Origin: Fulvia fulva
Lineage: Eukaryota; Ascomycota; Dothideomycetes; Mycosphaerellales; Mycosphaerellaceae
Reading direction: 5' to 3'
Length of the DNA: 64,000 nt
Assembly (NCBI RefSeq): GCF_020509005.1
Contig: NC_063015.1
Location: 1,178,001-1,242,000 of the forward strand
The first letter of the stretch is position 1, and each line of letters opens with the position of its first letter. Made by a program: the position numbers and the translations under genes. Below the pieces are notes generated by a model. It searched no databases, was not told the origin of the DNA, and saw nothing but the letters and a program-made list of their open reading frames with translations. Shown piece by piece: positions 1-10,567 of the stretch.

Positions 1-11
1 CGACAGAAAAT

Positions 12-1850
12 ATGTTCACATACAACTACTGCTTGCAAGACACGCAGATCCGCCTTCTGCGGCTTTTGCCAGGCAGCGACGACCAGGAGTTCATTGGATG
101 TCTCCTGGCAGTCGACTTCGACCGCAATGCAAGCCCTCAGTATGAAGCACTATCATATACCTGGGGCAAGCCTCTATTTGATGCAGCCATCTTCTTCAAT
201 GATGATCAGAGTGATGGCCTTGCCAGGAAGTTCAAAATCACGACAGATCTAGCCGTTGCTCTCAGGCATCTTCGTCGAGCGGACAAGGAACGAATTCTAT
301 GGATCGATCAGATCTGCATCAATCAGCATGATGCCACAGAGAAGTCTACACAAGTCAACAATATGATGGCCGATATCTACAGGAGAACGAGTGCCCTCAT
401 CGTCTGGCTCGGCGCCGCAGATAGTGAAACGGGCATTGCCTTTGACACTATCGAGGGAACATATCAAAGTCTGCCAAAGGGTCCAGGCCTATCGTATCAG
501 GAGCGTATTGCACTTCGACGAGAGCATATGGTGGAGCCAAGCACAGGTGTTTTCAATGCTATAGAGTGGCGAGCTGTCTACAATCTGCTGCGCCGGCCGT
601 GGTTTGAACGCACATGGGTAAGCTGAGCCTTGCGATCGATGAAGCCGCTGGCTTTTACAAAGACTGACTGTCTGCAGATAGTGCAGGAAGCGTACCTGGC
701 CGAGCTTGATGGCACAAAGACCACGGTCCTGTGCGGTGGCTATTACGTTGATTAGGAGACGCTAAACATTGTTCATGCCGGTTTCAAGGACTACGCCCTG
801 TTCGATTCGACACTTGGACACGATGCCATACGACTAGCATTTGATAAGTACAATAATCTGTCGGATCCTGTTGATCTGTATCGTCAGGCCAGACTTCACG
901 GCGATACCATGTACAGCATCGACCACGTCTACCAGTTTCGAACAAGTCAATGCACCAATGCCGCTGATCGTGTCAATGCCACTCGAGAGCTATGGCTTCC
1001 TCAAGAACGAGCGGACTTCGCTGTCGACTACGCGGCCTCGGCCTCCCGAACTTATGCTCGCTTCGTACGGGCATACATCACGAGGCATCGGAGCTTACGC
1101 CCACTCGGTTTCTGCTTGGCGGGCAAGAACTTCACTACGCCCTCTTGGGTTCCAGACTGATCTGTCAACAAATACAAGTGGCCTTTGAGAATTTTCACTA
1201 CCGCATACCCTTTTCATGGTGGCTCCGAGATGTATAATGCTATGCCCAGCAATGGGACAAACAGTACCGCTGCGATCATTGAAGCATCAGTCGCTGGCGC
1301 AGAGCACATTCTCACGCTCAGCGGTTACGCAATGTATACCGTTAGTATGATCGGCCAGGATCGGTCGAGGGTGCACTTCAACGTCATAGACTCCGATGGC
1401 GCCGCTGAGCTGCAGAACGAAGTCATGCAAGATGTATATGGCTTCGCAGGCACGACCTCGAACGCAGTTGGGCAACAGGTCGTCATTCCAGCATCTATAT
1501 GGCGGACCCTTATCGCTGATCGTGATTCGAACGGTCGAAAGCCCGTCGCAGACCCAGTCGCAACAGACTTTCTTACCCGAGGAGATCTTCGAAATGTGTT
1601 CCTAACGACAATCTCTGGACGCAAGCTCTTCATCACAACAGAAGGCAACTTCGGTATTGGCCCATACAGTATGAACATTGGCGACTTGATATGCCTTTTT
1701 CCTGGAGCACAAGTACCTTTCGTGCTGAGGCAGAAGCCGGACGTTTTCCCCGAGCGATTTGAGCTTGTTGGTGAATGTTATTGCCACAGTCTGATGAGTG
1801 GTGCGAAGCCGGGGGAGACTCGTACATTGAGAAAGTTCCATCTTGTATGA
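12..1850 (+). pseudogene. HET-domain (heterokaryon incompatibility) gene with two in-frame stops
   Basis: Exon 1 (12-617) carries the classic HET blocks YEALSYTWG, a KERILWIDQICINQ block and a WRAVYNLLRRPWFERTW block. A 60-nt GT-AG intron (618-677) with ACTGAC upstream of the acceptor joins it in phase to IVQEA. The same frame then runs to 1850, giving about 592 codons, normal for the family. It is broken by TAG at 753-755 and TGA at 1158-1160. Both stops fall where HET proteins usually have tryptophan (VD-W-ETL and PSWVPD-W), so both look like TGG changed by one G-to-A step. The C-terminal part still shows the usual GRKLFITTEGNFGIGP, GD and ELVGE blocks. HET proteins trigger cell death on fusion of incompatible strains. 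I infer a recently silenced gene; a sequencing error at two Trp codons is the alternative. The ATG at 12 sits just ahead of conserved sequence. Confidence 0.82.
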
Positions 1851-4625
1851 TGTTTGCTCAGCATCTGCCAGCGCCGAAATGCTACAATCCTCCCCATCTC
1901 TGGGCTAAGGAACAGGGCATGGGCGGTTCACTCGTCTTTTGCAATAGAGGACGAGTGGCACGACAGCGTTGCGATGCTTCAAGACGCCATGACGAGGGAT
2001 GCTATGGTAGTGTGATCGCATTCGCATAGAGTGCCTAAGCACAAGTCTAGCTTTTGAGCTTGCCTTGATTCGGGTTTTGCACGAGACATTGACTCAAGAT
2101 TGCGGTATGCCATGTCGCAGTTCGGACACCTGTCAAGAAGACTACCCATACAGTATGTCACTCTGTTAAGAAAGTTCATTTGTTTCGTCGATGAGGCAGA
2201 TCGCTGAGCAAAGCTCCACATTGACAAGTCTCATTCTTTCAAGAGCCAAAGAGCTTCCAGATGGTATACTAGGACTACCAGGCTAACTGTAGGATCATGC
2301 GGAAGGCCGAGAATTGTCACAACTCTTATCTCTCGATCAAGAGACATTGAGAGGTCTTGGCTCAGCCGGAAGAAGTTGCCTGCGTAAAGTCCTTGTAATG
2401 CACGGTTGACTCAGACACAGGTGGCGTACGCCACGAAGGTTCGTGGCTAAACTGGCCGTCCAACGGGAATTGTACAGCCATTACAGTCTTGGTTCCGAAG
2501 GAAGGCAGCATATCCCTGCTTTTGCACCCCAAGAACCACCTTGCTGGACTCGCAGCCTTGCCCATCGTTACCAATCGCTCGGGTAGATGATTCTAAGTTG
2601 AGCCTGCGACCTGCAACTCGGTATCGTGCTCAATCGAAAAGTGAACAGCACGAATAAGATACTGTGGGAGTTTTGGAAGGCGTGCTGGATAGGACAAGCA
2701 CAGCGATGAAGTATCAGCCCTGTGATGTGTTCCAGATGGTCGATCAGGCAAAGCACTATGTTCCAAGTAACAACCGGAAAGTCCGCCCCCGGCAGTGACT
2801 CAAGAGACTGAAAAAGTGGTGCGGCCCCATCAGGTGTATGACAGGCTGTAGGGTCCTCCACACCGACCGTGCCGAGTACCGACCGCCCTTGGAGGATGTA
2901 CACGATATACGAGCCGTGCTGACTGGCAATCATCGATGACATGTGCTTGAGGACCCCTGTTCCTTCACAGCCAATCTGAGCTTGGCACTGTAGTGAACAA
3001 GTCTAGTGCGACTGGCATAACAGATCTTCGGGTTATGCTTGTTGAGGCCACAGGCAGCTCTCTTCCTGGTGTCATCCTGTTAGCTCATGCCCAGCCTTAA
3101 GTCTTGAGAGATCTCATCTGGTCTATGTCCGCAATTGTATCGGCCGAAGTCTTCAGATCGAGACTTGACCTCCGAGCCCCATAAAACCAGTGTCAATACC
3201 AACTTCTCGAAACCTCAACTCCTTGAACTGGACACCCCGAATCTACTTGCAACAAGGAGTTGGCGATAAGTTTGGGCCGACTTTCCAGAGCCATCGTTGA
3301 AGTACAGCGTCTTGACACTTTGAAACATTACTTGGCCAGCACAGCCGCACCTAGCTGCGTTTAAAGAAGCGCGTCGATTAGGCGCAATCCCAGGATTTCA
3401 CCAGAACTAGGCTAATGAAATGACTATCCGATGTGTCAAACCTCTGTAGTACGAATAGATTACGACGTACGGACAGCCAGCAGCCAACACCTAGACTGTT
3501 CGGATGCCGATATGCTATATGCATGGCAGTCGGTCCGATGTAGCCGATCATTCGATAGGGTGAGCTGGTCTGCATCAATAATAGGGTATCTGGTAAGTTT
3601 TGGTTTGGAATACACTTGACGGTAGTCTGGCTACCATGAAGTATGCCCCGGTGCCACGACCTCACAAGCTCAATAGTGGCAGATGGTTACGTCCATGACT
3701 GCAATGCCACGATAGGTTCCCTACTGTGATGCAGATCCTAAGCATCGAGGTACACGATCACATGTCCGAGCAGGGCAAAGTCAGTCAGTCAGAGGCATAC
3801 GGTAATGTTCAATCACCACGAGGACCGCCATTGTGCCTGTCATAACTGAACATCGAGATCTGCAAAAGCGGGATGGACCAGAAGATCAGGTCGATTTTGT
3901 TCGAGGTGCCGCTGATCGTTCAAAGGAGCTGCGTCGTCGCATTCAGACTGCAAACGGCACCTGGCACTCTGTGGAAGAGCATCTCTGTACAGTGTACCCT
4001 GGTCAGATACATGGCGACATTGACGGCAGCAGCCGACATGAAGCGTACACCGCCACCTCCTGCCAAGCGGCAACGCAAACGTTTGTGCTAGCGTGTGATT
4101 AGAAAGGCGCTGACTACTCAGGCTCACTCGCCTCTCTGATAGCAGTGCCCTAAGAAGTCGGTGCAATTGTATATGCTCGCCACGCAGACTTTAGCAAGGC
4201 CCTGTTGCGTCCGGCAAGTGCTGCCTCAGTTGAGCAAAGCCTTGCAAGTCCAGCATCCCAAAATGGCAGCGCGGCCCAAGTAAGGTTGGTATTTAGGGCA
4301 CAGGGCGCTCGAACATCCGGGGGCCGAGCATTTTGTCTCAAATTTGTGTCAAACCCGGGAATAGAGTCGGGCTGGCGATAAGTTTAACCTCAGCACTCGG
4401 TTGACACTGCCAGGCCTTGCAATTCGGAGCAAGAGCCGCCTGTTTCTCCCTTGTGGCCAATCTGTAGATTTGAGATGTGATGATACATAGGACTCCGCGT
4501 ACGCCAGTCTGCAAGATCTTTTACAACTGTTGAGCTTCGTACGGACGCTGTAGGTACTGCTTAGGGCGAATCACCGATCGTGATGTATTCGGCGGCTGTT
4601 CGATTTTGGCGACAGTGACGATACG
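1851..4625. other. Intergenic, no supportable gene
   Basis: Open frames here are short, lie in mixed frames and show no motif I recognise. The longest is a 124-codon minus-strand frame at 2568-2942 with no convincing start context or domain. Base composition is host-like, with CpA and TpG common, so this is not RIP-saturated transposon. Decayed gene remnants are possible but I cannot name one. Confidence 0.5.
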
Positions 4626-6275
4626 ATGAACGACACACCGGGCTCCAGTCAACGGAACCCTCAGTGTCGTCTCAAAAGAGCAATTAAGAGCATCTCAGAA
4701 GGTCGTGCCAAAAAGGGCAAAGGTGGCAAGGATGGCAAGAATGCGGCCGAAACAGCAACGCAAGCGAGCATGCGAGGTGTCATTGTGCTCGAGCCGCCGA
4801 AGGTTACGAACAGACAGCAGTGCAACCATTGCGACCCGGATTCGAGAGAGACAGCTCATGAGGTAGAGAGCAGCGATCCAGCCGTACTTCGTCGTATAGT
4901 ACGACGTTAAGCTGCGTTGGCCTCAGTGGGTACTCGAAAGGCCACAATCGCTGCAGGACGAACCAAAAAGCCTGCAGTTTCTAGAAGTGCAAGTGCTCCA
5001 GCTCCTTCAGTGAGGGAAAGCGGACAATCTACATGGTGAGCTCTTTCGGACCAGACAGGACTGCAGAAGATAGACCCGTTCGCGCAGCTGCCAGTCGACT
5101 TCGATATCATCCAAGATCCAAACACTCTGCGCTCGCTTTTCGATTACTTCATGCAGGTCATATCACCATTGCTGGATGTTCGTTTACCAACCATGGCGGA
5201 TCGAAATGCCGGCATCAAGTTTGTCTGGTCTGAAGAACTGCCGTATTGCGCGCTTCGGAGCCCGGCTTGCTTCTGGGCCATGATGTTGGGAGCCGACTCC
5301 CAGATAAACAATTCGCGAGGCGTTGATGCGAACAAGGACACCCTGACGCTAACGCTGCGGCACATGACGATCAATTCGATGAACCTGCGACTGCCCCAGA
5401 TGGATGGGTACTGCCCGGATTGGGGTTTGATGAGTTTGATTGCTGTTCTTGGATGCTGGGAGAAGTTCCATGGGCACGAGATGGCGTGGAAAGCTCATCG
5501 TGATGGCTTGAAAGTGTCCACGCAGCGACTTCGCAACGAACAGATGAAGAACGAAGTGTTCGCGCAAGTTTTGACTCTCGTAGATAACGATGGCACGTTG
5601 ATGCCGGATCTGCTAGGTTCAGACTTCTGGCAGGCGAGTGTTCCAAGTGGTGGCTTTGCACAGCTTGCGCAATCGACCTGGATCAACACAAATCTGGTGA
5701 TCTCTCTGCGTGATTGCCGAGCGGTTGAGCTTGCCCAGACTGAAGAGGTCCGGGAGCGATTCCTGGCGGCTGCTACTGGACGTATTCTGCAGTTCGTGGT
5801 CCGGCACTTCATCGGAGAGGTCGCATGCACGGATCCTTTCAGAGATCGTGAAGGAGATCGCCAGGTCCTGACAGTGCATGTGATCATGCAGATGGCGGGC
5901 ATGGCCATGGTGCACTTCCTGGCGGACGAGAAGAAAAAGCCCCTTGGCCTTGCGCTGACTGACATTCAAACAATGTGCCACGATGCAGCCAGATTGATTA
6001 GCAGTGTGATGCACGGGCAGATCTTCGAGGACACACTTCTTTGGGCTGTCTTCACGGTCGGCGCACTGGCGGGCGAAGACGTCGAAGCCCTGGTCCATAT
6101 TGCTGTGGAACTATTCAGAAGAGCAAAGCTGGACAAGACTCGCGAGTGGCAGCCATTACTCCGCGAATTCGTGTTCCTCGAATCTGCCATGGAGCAATAC
6201 GAGCATTTCCACAATCGGGTCAGAAGACAGGCCAGCCAACTTGAGCAAGGTGCAATGCAGAGCTTCGACAACTAG
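4626..6275 (+). pseudogene. Fungal transcription-factor-like protein (C-terminal regulatory domain), frame broken twice
   Basis: From 5151 to 6275 a clean 374-codon frame resembles the long helical tail of fungal Zn2Cys6-type regulators: a QKIDPFAQLPVDFD-like lead, then a Leu/Phe-rich body with FWAMMLGA, LRHMTINSMNLRL and a WQPLLREFVFLESAMEQYE block. The same frame extends back to an ATG at 4626 through a Lys/Gly/Ala-rich linker, interrupted by TAA at 4908-4910 and TGA at 5037-5039. TAA fits CAA changed at CpA; TGA fits CGA or TGG. No Zn2Cys6 motif is visible upstream, so either the DNA-binding part is lost or the gene belongs to the zinc-less group. An intron covering the second stop cannot be excluded, but no splice pair of normal length restores the lead motif. 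Function beyond a probable nuclear regulator is not claimed. Confidence 0.5.
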
Positions 6276-7498
6276 CGTGCGTCGAGACACCACCTCACCG
6301 ACTGTGAGTGATCACACCGAGAAGACTTCCTTCCGACTGAGAGATAGTAGGCCATTGGATACTTTGCCAGAGTCAAGAGTGTTGCGGCCGTATCACCCAC
6401 GGCCGGAGTCGTGCCAGGAGAGTCCATGCCAGTAGATGCATAGCACGATTCCTTGCAATGATGACTTCGCCTGGATCAGGCTGCGATGCAACTGATGGAG
6501 AGTTTGAGGATGTCGATGTGGGAGGAAGAAAGACACGCGCGCGGATGAAGAACGCTCGCAGCAGACACGACTTCTGGCTCGCGGGGGCCAGAAATCTTGG
6601 TGTACAGAATGAAGATGAGGAATGTGGACAGTGAAATCAACATCAACATAGCATACATGTATTCCTTCCGTTCCGCGCTTCCGACCTCCCTTTTGCCTTC
6701 CGAGCCTGCCACCCTTCCTCCCTTCCTCTCACTCGTCGACAAACTTGCATCGGCGTGTGCCAACATCAGTTTCATACCAACCTCCAACATCTGGCATCCA
6801 CACGCATACCCATCCTCCTGAAGCTTCGCTTAAACGCTGGCGAACTGGCTATCTTCCTGGAGATGACAGCGCCAGTAAGGGCCAATGCACAAGCAGCAGA
6901 GTCTCATCTGAGTGTCCGACCAGGTCTTGTAAGCAGTCGAGTAGCCTTGTTGTTACGAGCTGCTGAGCTGGACCAGAACGTGCGAGTGTGCGTGCGAAAT
7001 GGCTGGTAGATGCGAGTTCGGAGATGGCGTCTGCAGGTCGTGATGCTTACTGCCGTCGACCGAAGAGGCGAGCGTAAGAGATGTTCGAGTCGTAAGACTG
7101 GTTGGCAACAGATGAGCCGCTCAATGAACCAGCCCAGGCGACGAGCCCACGGAGGCTTCACCTCGATCGCCCTTGTGCTATCGCCGCCCAACGCACCAAC
7201 GCCAAAATCCAACGCCCGACGCCAAAATCCACTGCTGCTGAGAGTCTTGCGAAGCGTACGAACTCTGCGGTGCAAATGAAGCTGGAGTCCACTGACTGTC
7301 GTTTCCTCGGGCTTGAAAGTGAGACAACGGTGGAAGCGCCAGCTTTACGGCTGTCGTGTGCCACTTCAAACCGCTGTCAACCACATACCTCTTAATGCCT
7401 TGAGGTATGTGGCCGACCTCGACAAACACGCAGTGCTTGTCGAAGGGACCTTCGCATGCTGACGCCGCCCGGACGCCAGTGGATCCCACACCACCAAT
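6276..7498. other. Intergenic, no gene seen
   Basis: Only overlapping short frames with skewed Arg/Ser composition in several registers, typical of non-coding GC-rich DNA. Near 7190-7235 a short motif containing GCCAAAATCC is repeated twice about 20 bp apart. A local palindrome around TGAGGTATGTGG lies near 7383-7411 (ACCACATACCTCttaatgccTTGAGGTATGTGG). Confidence 0.4.
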
Positions 7499-7634
7499 CT
7501 TCTGTAAGCAGCGACTGGCTGCCAGCCGTGCATTTTGGGCGGGCGCGAAGGCCAGCGAAACTCACACGCCACCGAAGTCTTCTGCAAGCAGCGACTGGCC
7601 GCAGACCATGCATTTTGGGCGGGCGCGAAGGCCA
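7499..7634. repeat. Direct tandem repeat, two units of about 56 bp, period 80
   Basis: Units at 7499-7554 and 7579-7634 share CTTCTG-AAGCAGCGACTGG and a second block GCATTTTGGGCGGGCGCGAA with only a few substitutions between them. The 24-bp spacer is not repeated. No gene frame is conserved across the pair, so it looks like non-coding satellite-like duplication. Confidence 0.8.
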
Positions 7635-7681
7635 CCGATCCACCACATGATGTTTTCAGCTCGTCACTGCCACTGCCACTG

Positions 7682-7722
7682 CCACTCCCACGTCCAACTG
7701 TGACTTGAGGACGTGGGAGTGG
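7682..7722. repeat. 14-bp perfect inverted repeat (hairpin), with a degraded second copy nearby
   Basis: CCACTCCCACGTCC at 7682-7695 is matched exactly in reverse complement at 7709-7722 with a 13-nt loop. A related but decayed hairpin lies at about 7795-7837 (CCACTCCCACACCCC with GGGATGTGAGAGCGG). Just before the first arm are three CTGCCA-type units. Could be the ends of a tiny foldback element. Confidence 0.75.
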
Positions 7723-7901
7723 TCAAAGTTGGCGATTCGGTATTGGCGCGGAAGGTACCTGTGCGCCGGACGTGCAGCGCTTGCAGACTGCCTGCCACTC
7801 CCACACCCCATTGTGACGTCGGGATGTGAGAGCGGTCTCAAGTTGGCCGCTTGCATCTCCTTCAGCTCAATGCGCTCATCGCCATTGCTTCTGCTCGACT
7901 C

Positions 7902-8051
7902 GCCGCGCCCAGCAGTCTTTGTTTTCTGTGACCGCCGGACGCAGCGCTGCCGTTTTGAAAAGCTGGTCAAGCTGGTCGATAACAGAGCGTTGTCGAAAGT
8001 GCCGCGCCCAGCAGTCTTTATTGTCTGTGACCGCCGGGCGCAGCGCCGCTC
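7902..8051. repeat. Direct repeat, two units of about 50 bp, period 99
   Basis: Units at 7902-7951 and 8001-8051 share GCCGCGCCCAGCAGTCTTT and CTGTGACCGCCG-GCGCAGCG. The substitutions are scattered and do not preserve a frame. With the 80-bp repeat and the hairpins this forms a dense repeat cluster of about 550 bp. Confidence 0.8.
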
Positions 8052-8067
8052 TGTTCAAGCTGCGTAT

Positions 8068-8346
8068 TCATCTCTTTTGATCTTCAACAATGTCCCACCA
8101 AGTGGTTGACCAATCTCGGGGGCGTTCTCGCAGCGCGGATTCGTGAGGTGAGGTGGGTTTGGTCGTGCTATGCCGCGAGGTTGGGAGCCAGCCAGTGAGT
8201 CCGTGGGCTACGTGAGCCTGTCGCTCCTCGTGCTCGCGGTAGACGTTCTCGACGTCTTGAGGGGTCCAGCCGCGCTGGATGCAGATGGCCTTGATCTGCT
8301 CTTCCTTGAGCTGCTGCGCCTTGACGTGCTCGACGGAAGCGCGCAC
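8068..8346 (-). CDS. Possible coding block of unknown function (Glu/Gln/Lys-rich helix)
   Basis: A 92-codon minus-strand frame whose first half looks protein-like: VEHVKAQQLKEEQIKAICIQ, then GWTPQDVENVYREHEERQ, an amphipathic charged helix. The second half is Arg/Pro/Thr-rich and looks less like protein. It lies downstream, on the same strand, of the disrupted gene at 8.5-9.7 kb and might be its last exon, but I cannot connect them by splice sites. Family not recognised. Confidence 0.25.
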   Translation of the reverse strand: MRASVEHVKAQQLKEEQIKAICIQRGWTPQDVENVYREHEERQAHVAHGLTGWLPTSRHSTTKPTSPHESALRERPRDWSTTWWDIVEDQKR

Positions 8347-8566
8347 CCACCCTCACACCCACACCTCCCCTGCTTGTGAAAGTAGGGTCGGTGTGGGCAT
8401 GTGAGGGCTAGTCTCGCCTGTGATAGATGTCAGTCAATGTTCGAGAGGGACTTCGGTCGAGAGAGCGGGGCGGGGGCATGTGACAGGTTGGAGGGTGATG
8501 TATATAGGTGGGTGGCGGGATGGTATCCTCAACAATTTCCTTGGGCGGGGTGGTGCAGTGGTAGAC

Positions 8567-9215
8567 TTACCCAGCCCGAGACCTGACCTTGAAGCCAGAG
8601 GCTTCCTTCGTTCTATGAAGACATATGTCTTCTAAGAACAAACAGGACGCATCTGGTAGCTGCCTTGCCCAAGGCGATTGTTTTGCTGCTTTGATGGTCT
8701 TGACTCGTGGCGGCAGCAAAACAGGCTTCATGTTGGTAGATCTTGTTGCGTGCGTAGACATCTTTGAAGGTGTTGACGTCGAGAGAGACCAAAGCTTGGG
8801 TCGGCGAGGAGGCGGAAGGCAATCTCGTACTCGGCGTCAGGCTCCGCAAGGAGGTTGTTGAAGACAGACCAGTTTGCGAAGCTGTCGAAGACGGACCATT
8901 CTGCGAGAGGGACACGGTTTTTCTGGGATCGATCGATGACTTGAACGGGGATGCCATACTGCTCACTCGATCTTGTGCTGTAGTACTTGACAGCTTCTTG
9001 TTCAGACTTGAATTGCGGTGTCTGCGATAGGTGAAGCTCACGTAATCCTCACCCTCAGGTGCGGCGGCCTGCGTCATTTTCTTCTCGTTGCCAGTATAGA
9101 GCACGGTGGTCTTCTCTTGTCATTCTTGTGAAGCCTAGGCTCCGGTGTGCTTCGGCAGGTAACTTGATGAGAGCGGTTGATGACTCTTGGCAGGATCGTC
9201 GAATCGTGGTGCTGC
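8567..9215 (-). pseudogene. Disrupted minus-strand gene of unknown family
   Basis: One minus-strand register holds long stretches of convincing protein separated by TGA stops: a block with LIKLPAEAHRSLGFTRMTRE and DHRALYWQREENDAGRR, two TGA codons close together near 9030-9055, then QEAVKYYSTRSSEQYGIPVQ, LAEWSVFDSFANWSVFNNLL and EYEIAFRLLADPSFGLS. Another register overlaps it with EDYVSFTYR and DVNTFKDVYARNKIYQHEA, so frameshifts as well as stops may be present. Composition of the good blocks (Trp, Phe, Tyr, acidic residues) argues for a former gene rather than chance. No intron of normal length removes the stops. I do not recognise the domain. Confidence 0.4.
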
Positions 9216-9705
9216 TTCAAGGCCGGCCGTGGAGCAATGTGTCCGACAAAGGATGTGCTGCTGGGCCTGTGGGCGTGATGGAGATGCGGGTGCTTAGTGC
9301 TACTGTCTTGATGTTAGCATGTGACGGCTGTGGGTTGTCAGTGGTACCAAATTGCTCACCTGCAGGCAGCCGCCGAGTCAACGATGGCATCAGTGGATGC
9401 TCAAGACGTTGACGTCGGCGTTCGAGTTCTGATGAGGGCCTTGCACGATCACTTGATGGCTGTGTCGACCATGTCATCGGTGTGTGAGTTTTCAAAGCCC
9501 GCCGACGGAAGTCTCTGCTGCATGGTTGGTTTGGGAGCAATGAAGTCCGGCAGAGGGAGTGCTGGCGGTGGTGCCACAGTCCTGCTGCGAAGACCCAGGT
9601 CTTGGAAGCTGCTCTGCGCTCGAAGCGCCGGTGATGGAGGTGAGCGCAGGCTGATGAAGTGTCAGTTGGTTGTATGTGAGTCTGTGAGATGGCATATCGA
9701 CTCAC

Positions 9706-9742
9706 CTGCAGCACACAACAGTGTCGTGTCGTCGTCGGCCAT
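9706..9742 (-). CDS. Candidate first exon of the disrupted minus-strand gene
   Basis: ATG at 9742 opens MADDDTTLLCAA and stops at a perfect donor (GTGAGT, plus 9700-9705). An acceptor with CTGAC ten bases ahead lies about 55 nt downstream. A TATA box stands about 120 bp upstream on the same strand. The following exon cannot be read in one frame: the most protein-like register gives LPLPDFIAPKPTMQQRLPSA then a stop. So this is the start of a gene model, not a complete one. Confidence 0.3.
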
Positions 9743-9863
9743 GGCGCTTCACGCCTCTGGCGAGACGCTCGCCGTGGTTGCTGCTGCTCCAAGTGCACAA
9801 AGGTGTTGTTGATAGTATGGATGTTGATGAGTTGGTGAGTTGTTGACGGTGGAAGCGCAGAGT

Positions 9864-9873
9864 TTTATAAAGT
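9864..9873 (-). promoter_or_regulatory. TATA box
   Basis: CTTTATAAAA on the minus strand, about 120 bp before the ATG at 9742, followed by a C/A-rich leader (CAACAACTCACCAACTCATC) of the kind seen in fungal 5' UTRs. It supports minus-strand transcription of the broken gene below 9.74 kb. Confidence 0.5.
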
Positions 9874-10010
9874 CAAGGCAGCCACTAAAGTGAAAAGCGA
9901 CTCACATCCGTTTGAGCTCTCTCGCGTATGGCTTGGCATTATCAGACTCTCCTCCGTTGTTTATCCTCACGCGTGCTAGCACAACTTTGCAACCGCACCA
10001 CCAGCAAGTT

Positions 10011-10567
10011 GTAAGTCTTGCCTTTGATCACATGTACAGCCATTGAAGCGTTGCTAATGTCAAGCGTTGCTGTTGTAGTTCGATAGGCCTTTTTTCAGAG
10101 CAGCGTAAGTACACCCAATGTCCACTTCCCTCTCCAGCACCTGCGCCACCTACTTCTACTGCGAGCACTACCGCCTGGCGACGGTGCTATCGATCTGTAT
10201 TAGCAGGCTGTACTGTTGCAGCTCACCCTCCATCCTTCATCCGTCCTCAATCGATGAGTATCAATGCTGACAGCTATATTTTGACTTAGACCAAGACCAT
10301 CACCAAGACCGTAAGTCGTTTGCCCTACCCGCCACCGAAGCATTCCACTCCCAATCAATCGATAAAGCCATGCAAGAGAGACTCAAGCCAAGGCTGATCA
10401 CAATATAGACCACCAGCCACCACCACCACCGCGCCGCCAACGTAAGTGCTTCCTCCATTCGCTGGGTACATTGCCGTTGCAGAAAGAGTTGGATGAACTG
10501 TTCAGGGATAATGTGGCAGTCTCGTCGCGCAATGCATTGGATGGGCTAACTCGTATATTGCTTCTAG
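10011..10567 (+). other. Apparent spliced 5' leader with micro-exons
   Basis: Four good donor/acceptor pairs can be read: introns 10011-10078 (GCTAAT branch), 10105-10289, 10311-10408 and 10442-10567 (GCTAAC branch), each with GTAAGT. The exons between are only 26, 21 and 33 nt (the last is His/Ala-coding or Pro-coding depending on frame). In the frame that feeds the ATG at 10568 the 26-nt exon has TAG, so these are taken as untranslated leader rather than coding. Confidence 0.4.

Noticed and set aside
2568..2942. 124-codon minus-strand frame
   Set aside because: No homologous motif, poor start context and no support from splice signals; left as intergenic.
8536..8600. tRNA-like stretch (GTGGTGCAGTGGTAGA resembles a tRNA A box)
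   Set aside because: No B box (GGTTCRANTCC) at the right distance and no acceptor stem pairs; not a tRNA gene.
9217..9798. 193-codon minus-strand frame as a gene
   Set aside because: Arg/His/Ser-rich composition and internal splice signals show that it runs through introns and the wrong register of the disrupted gene.
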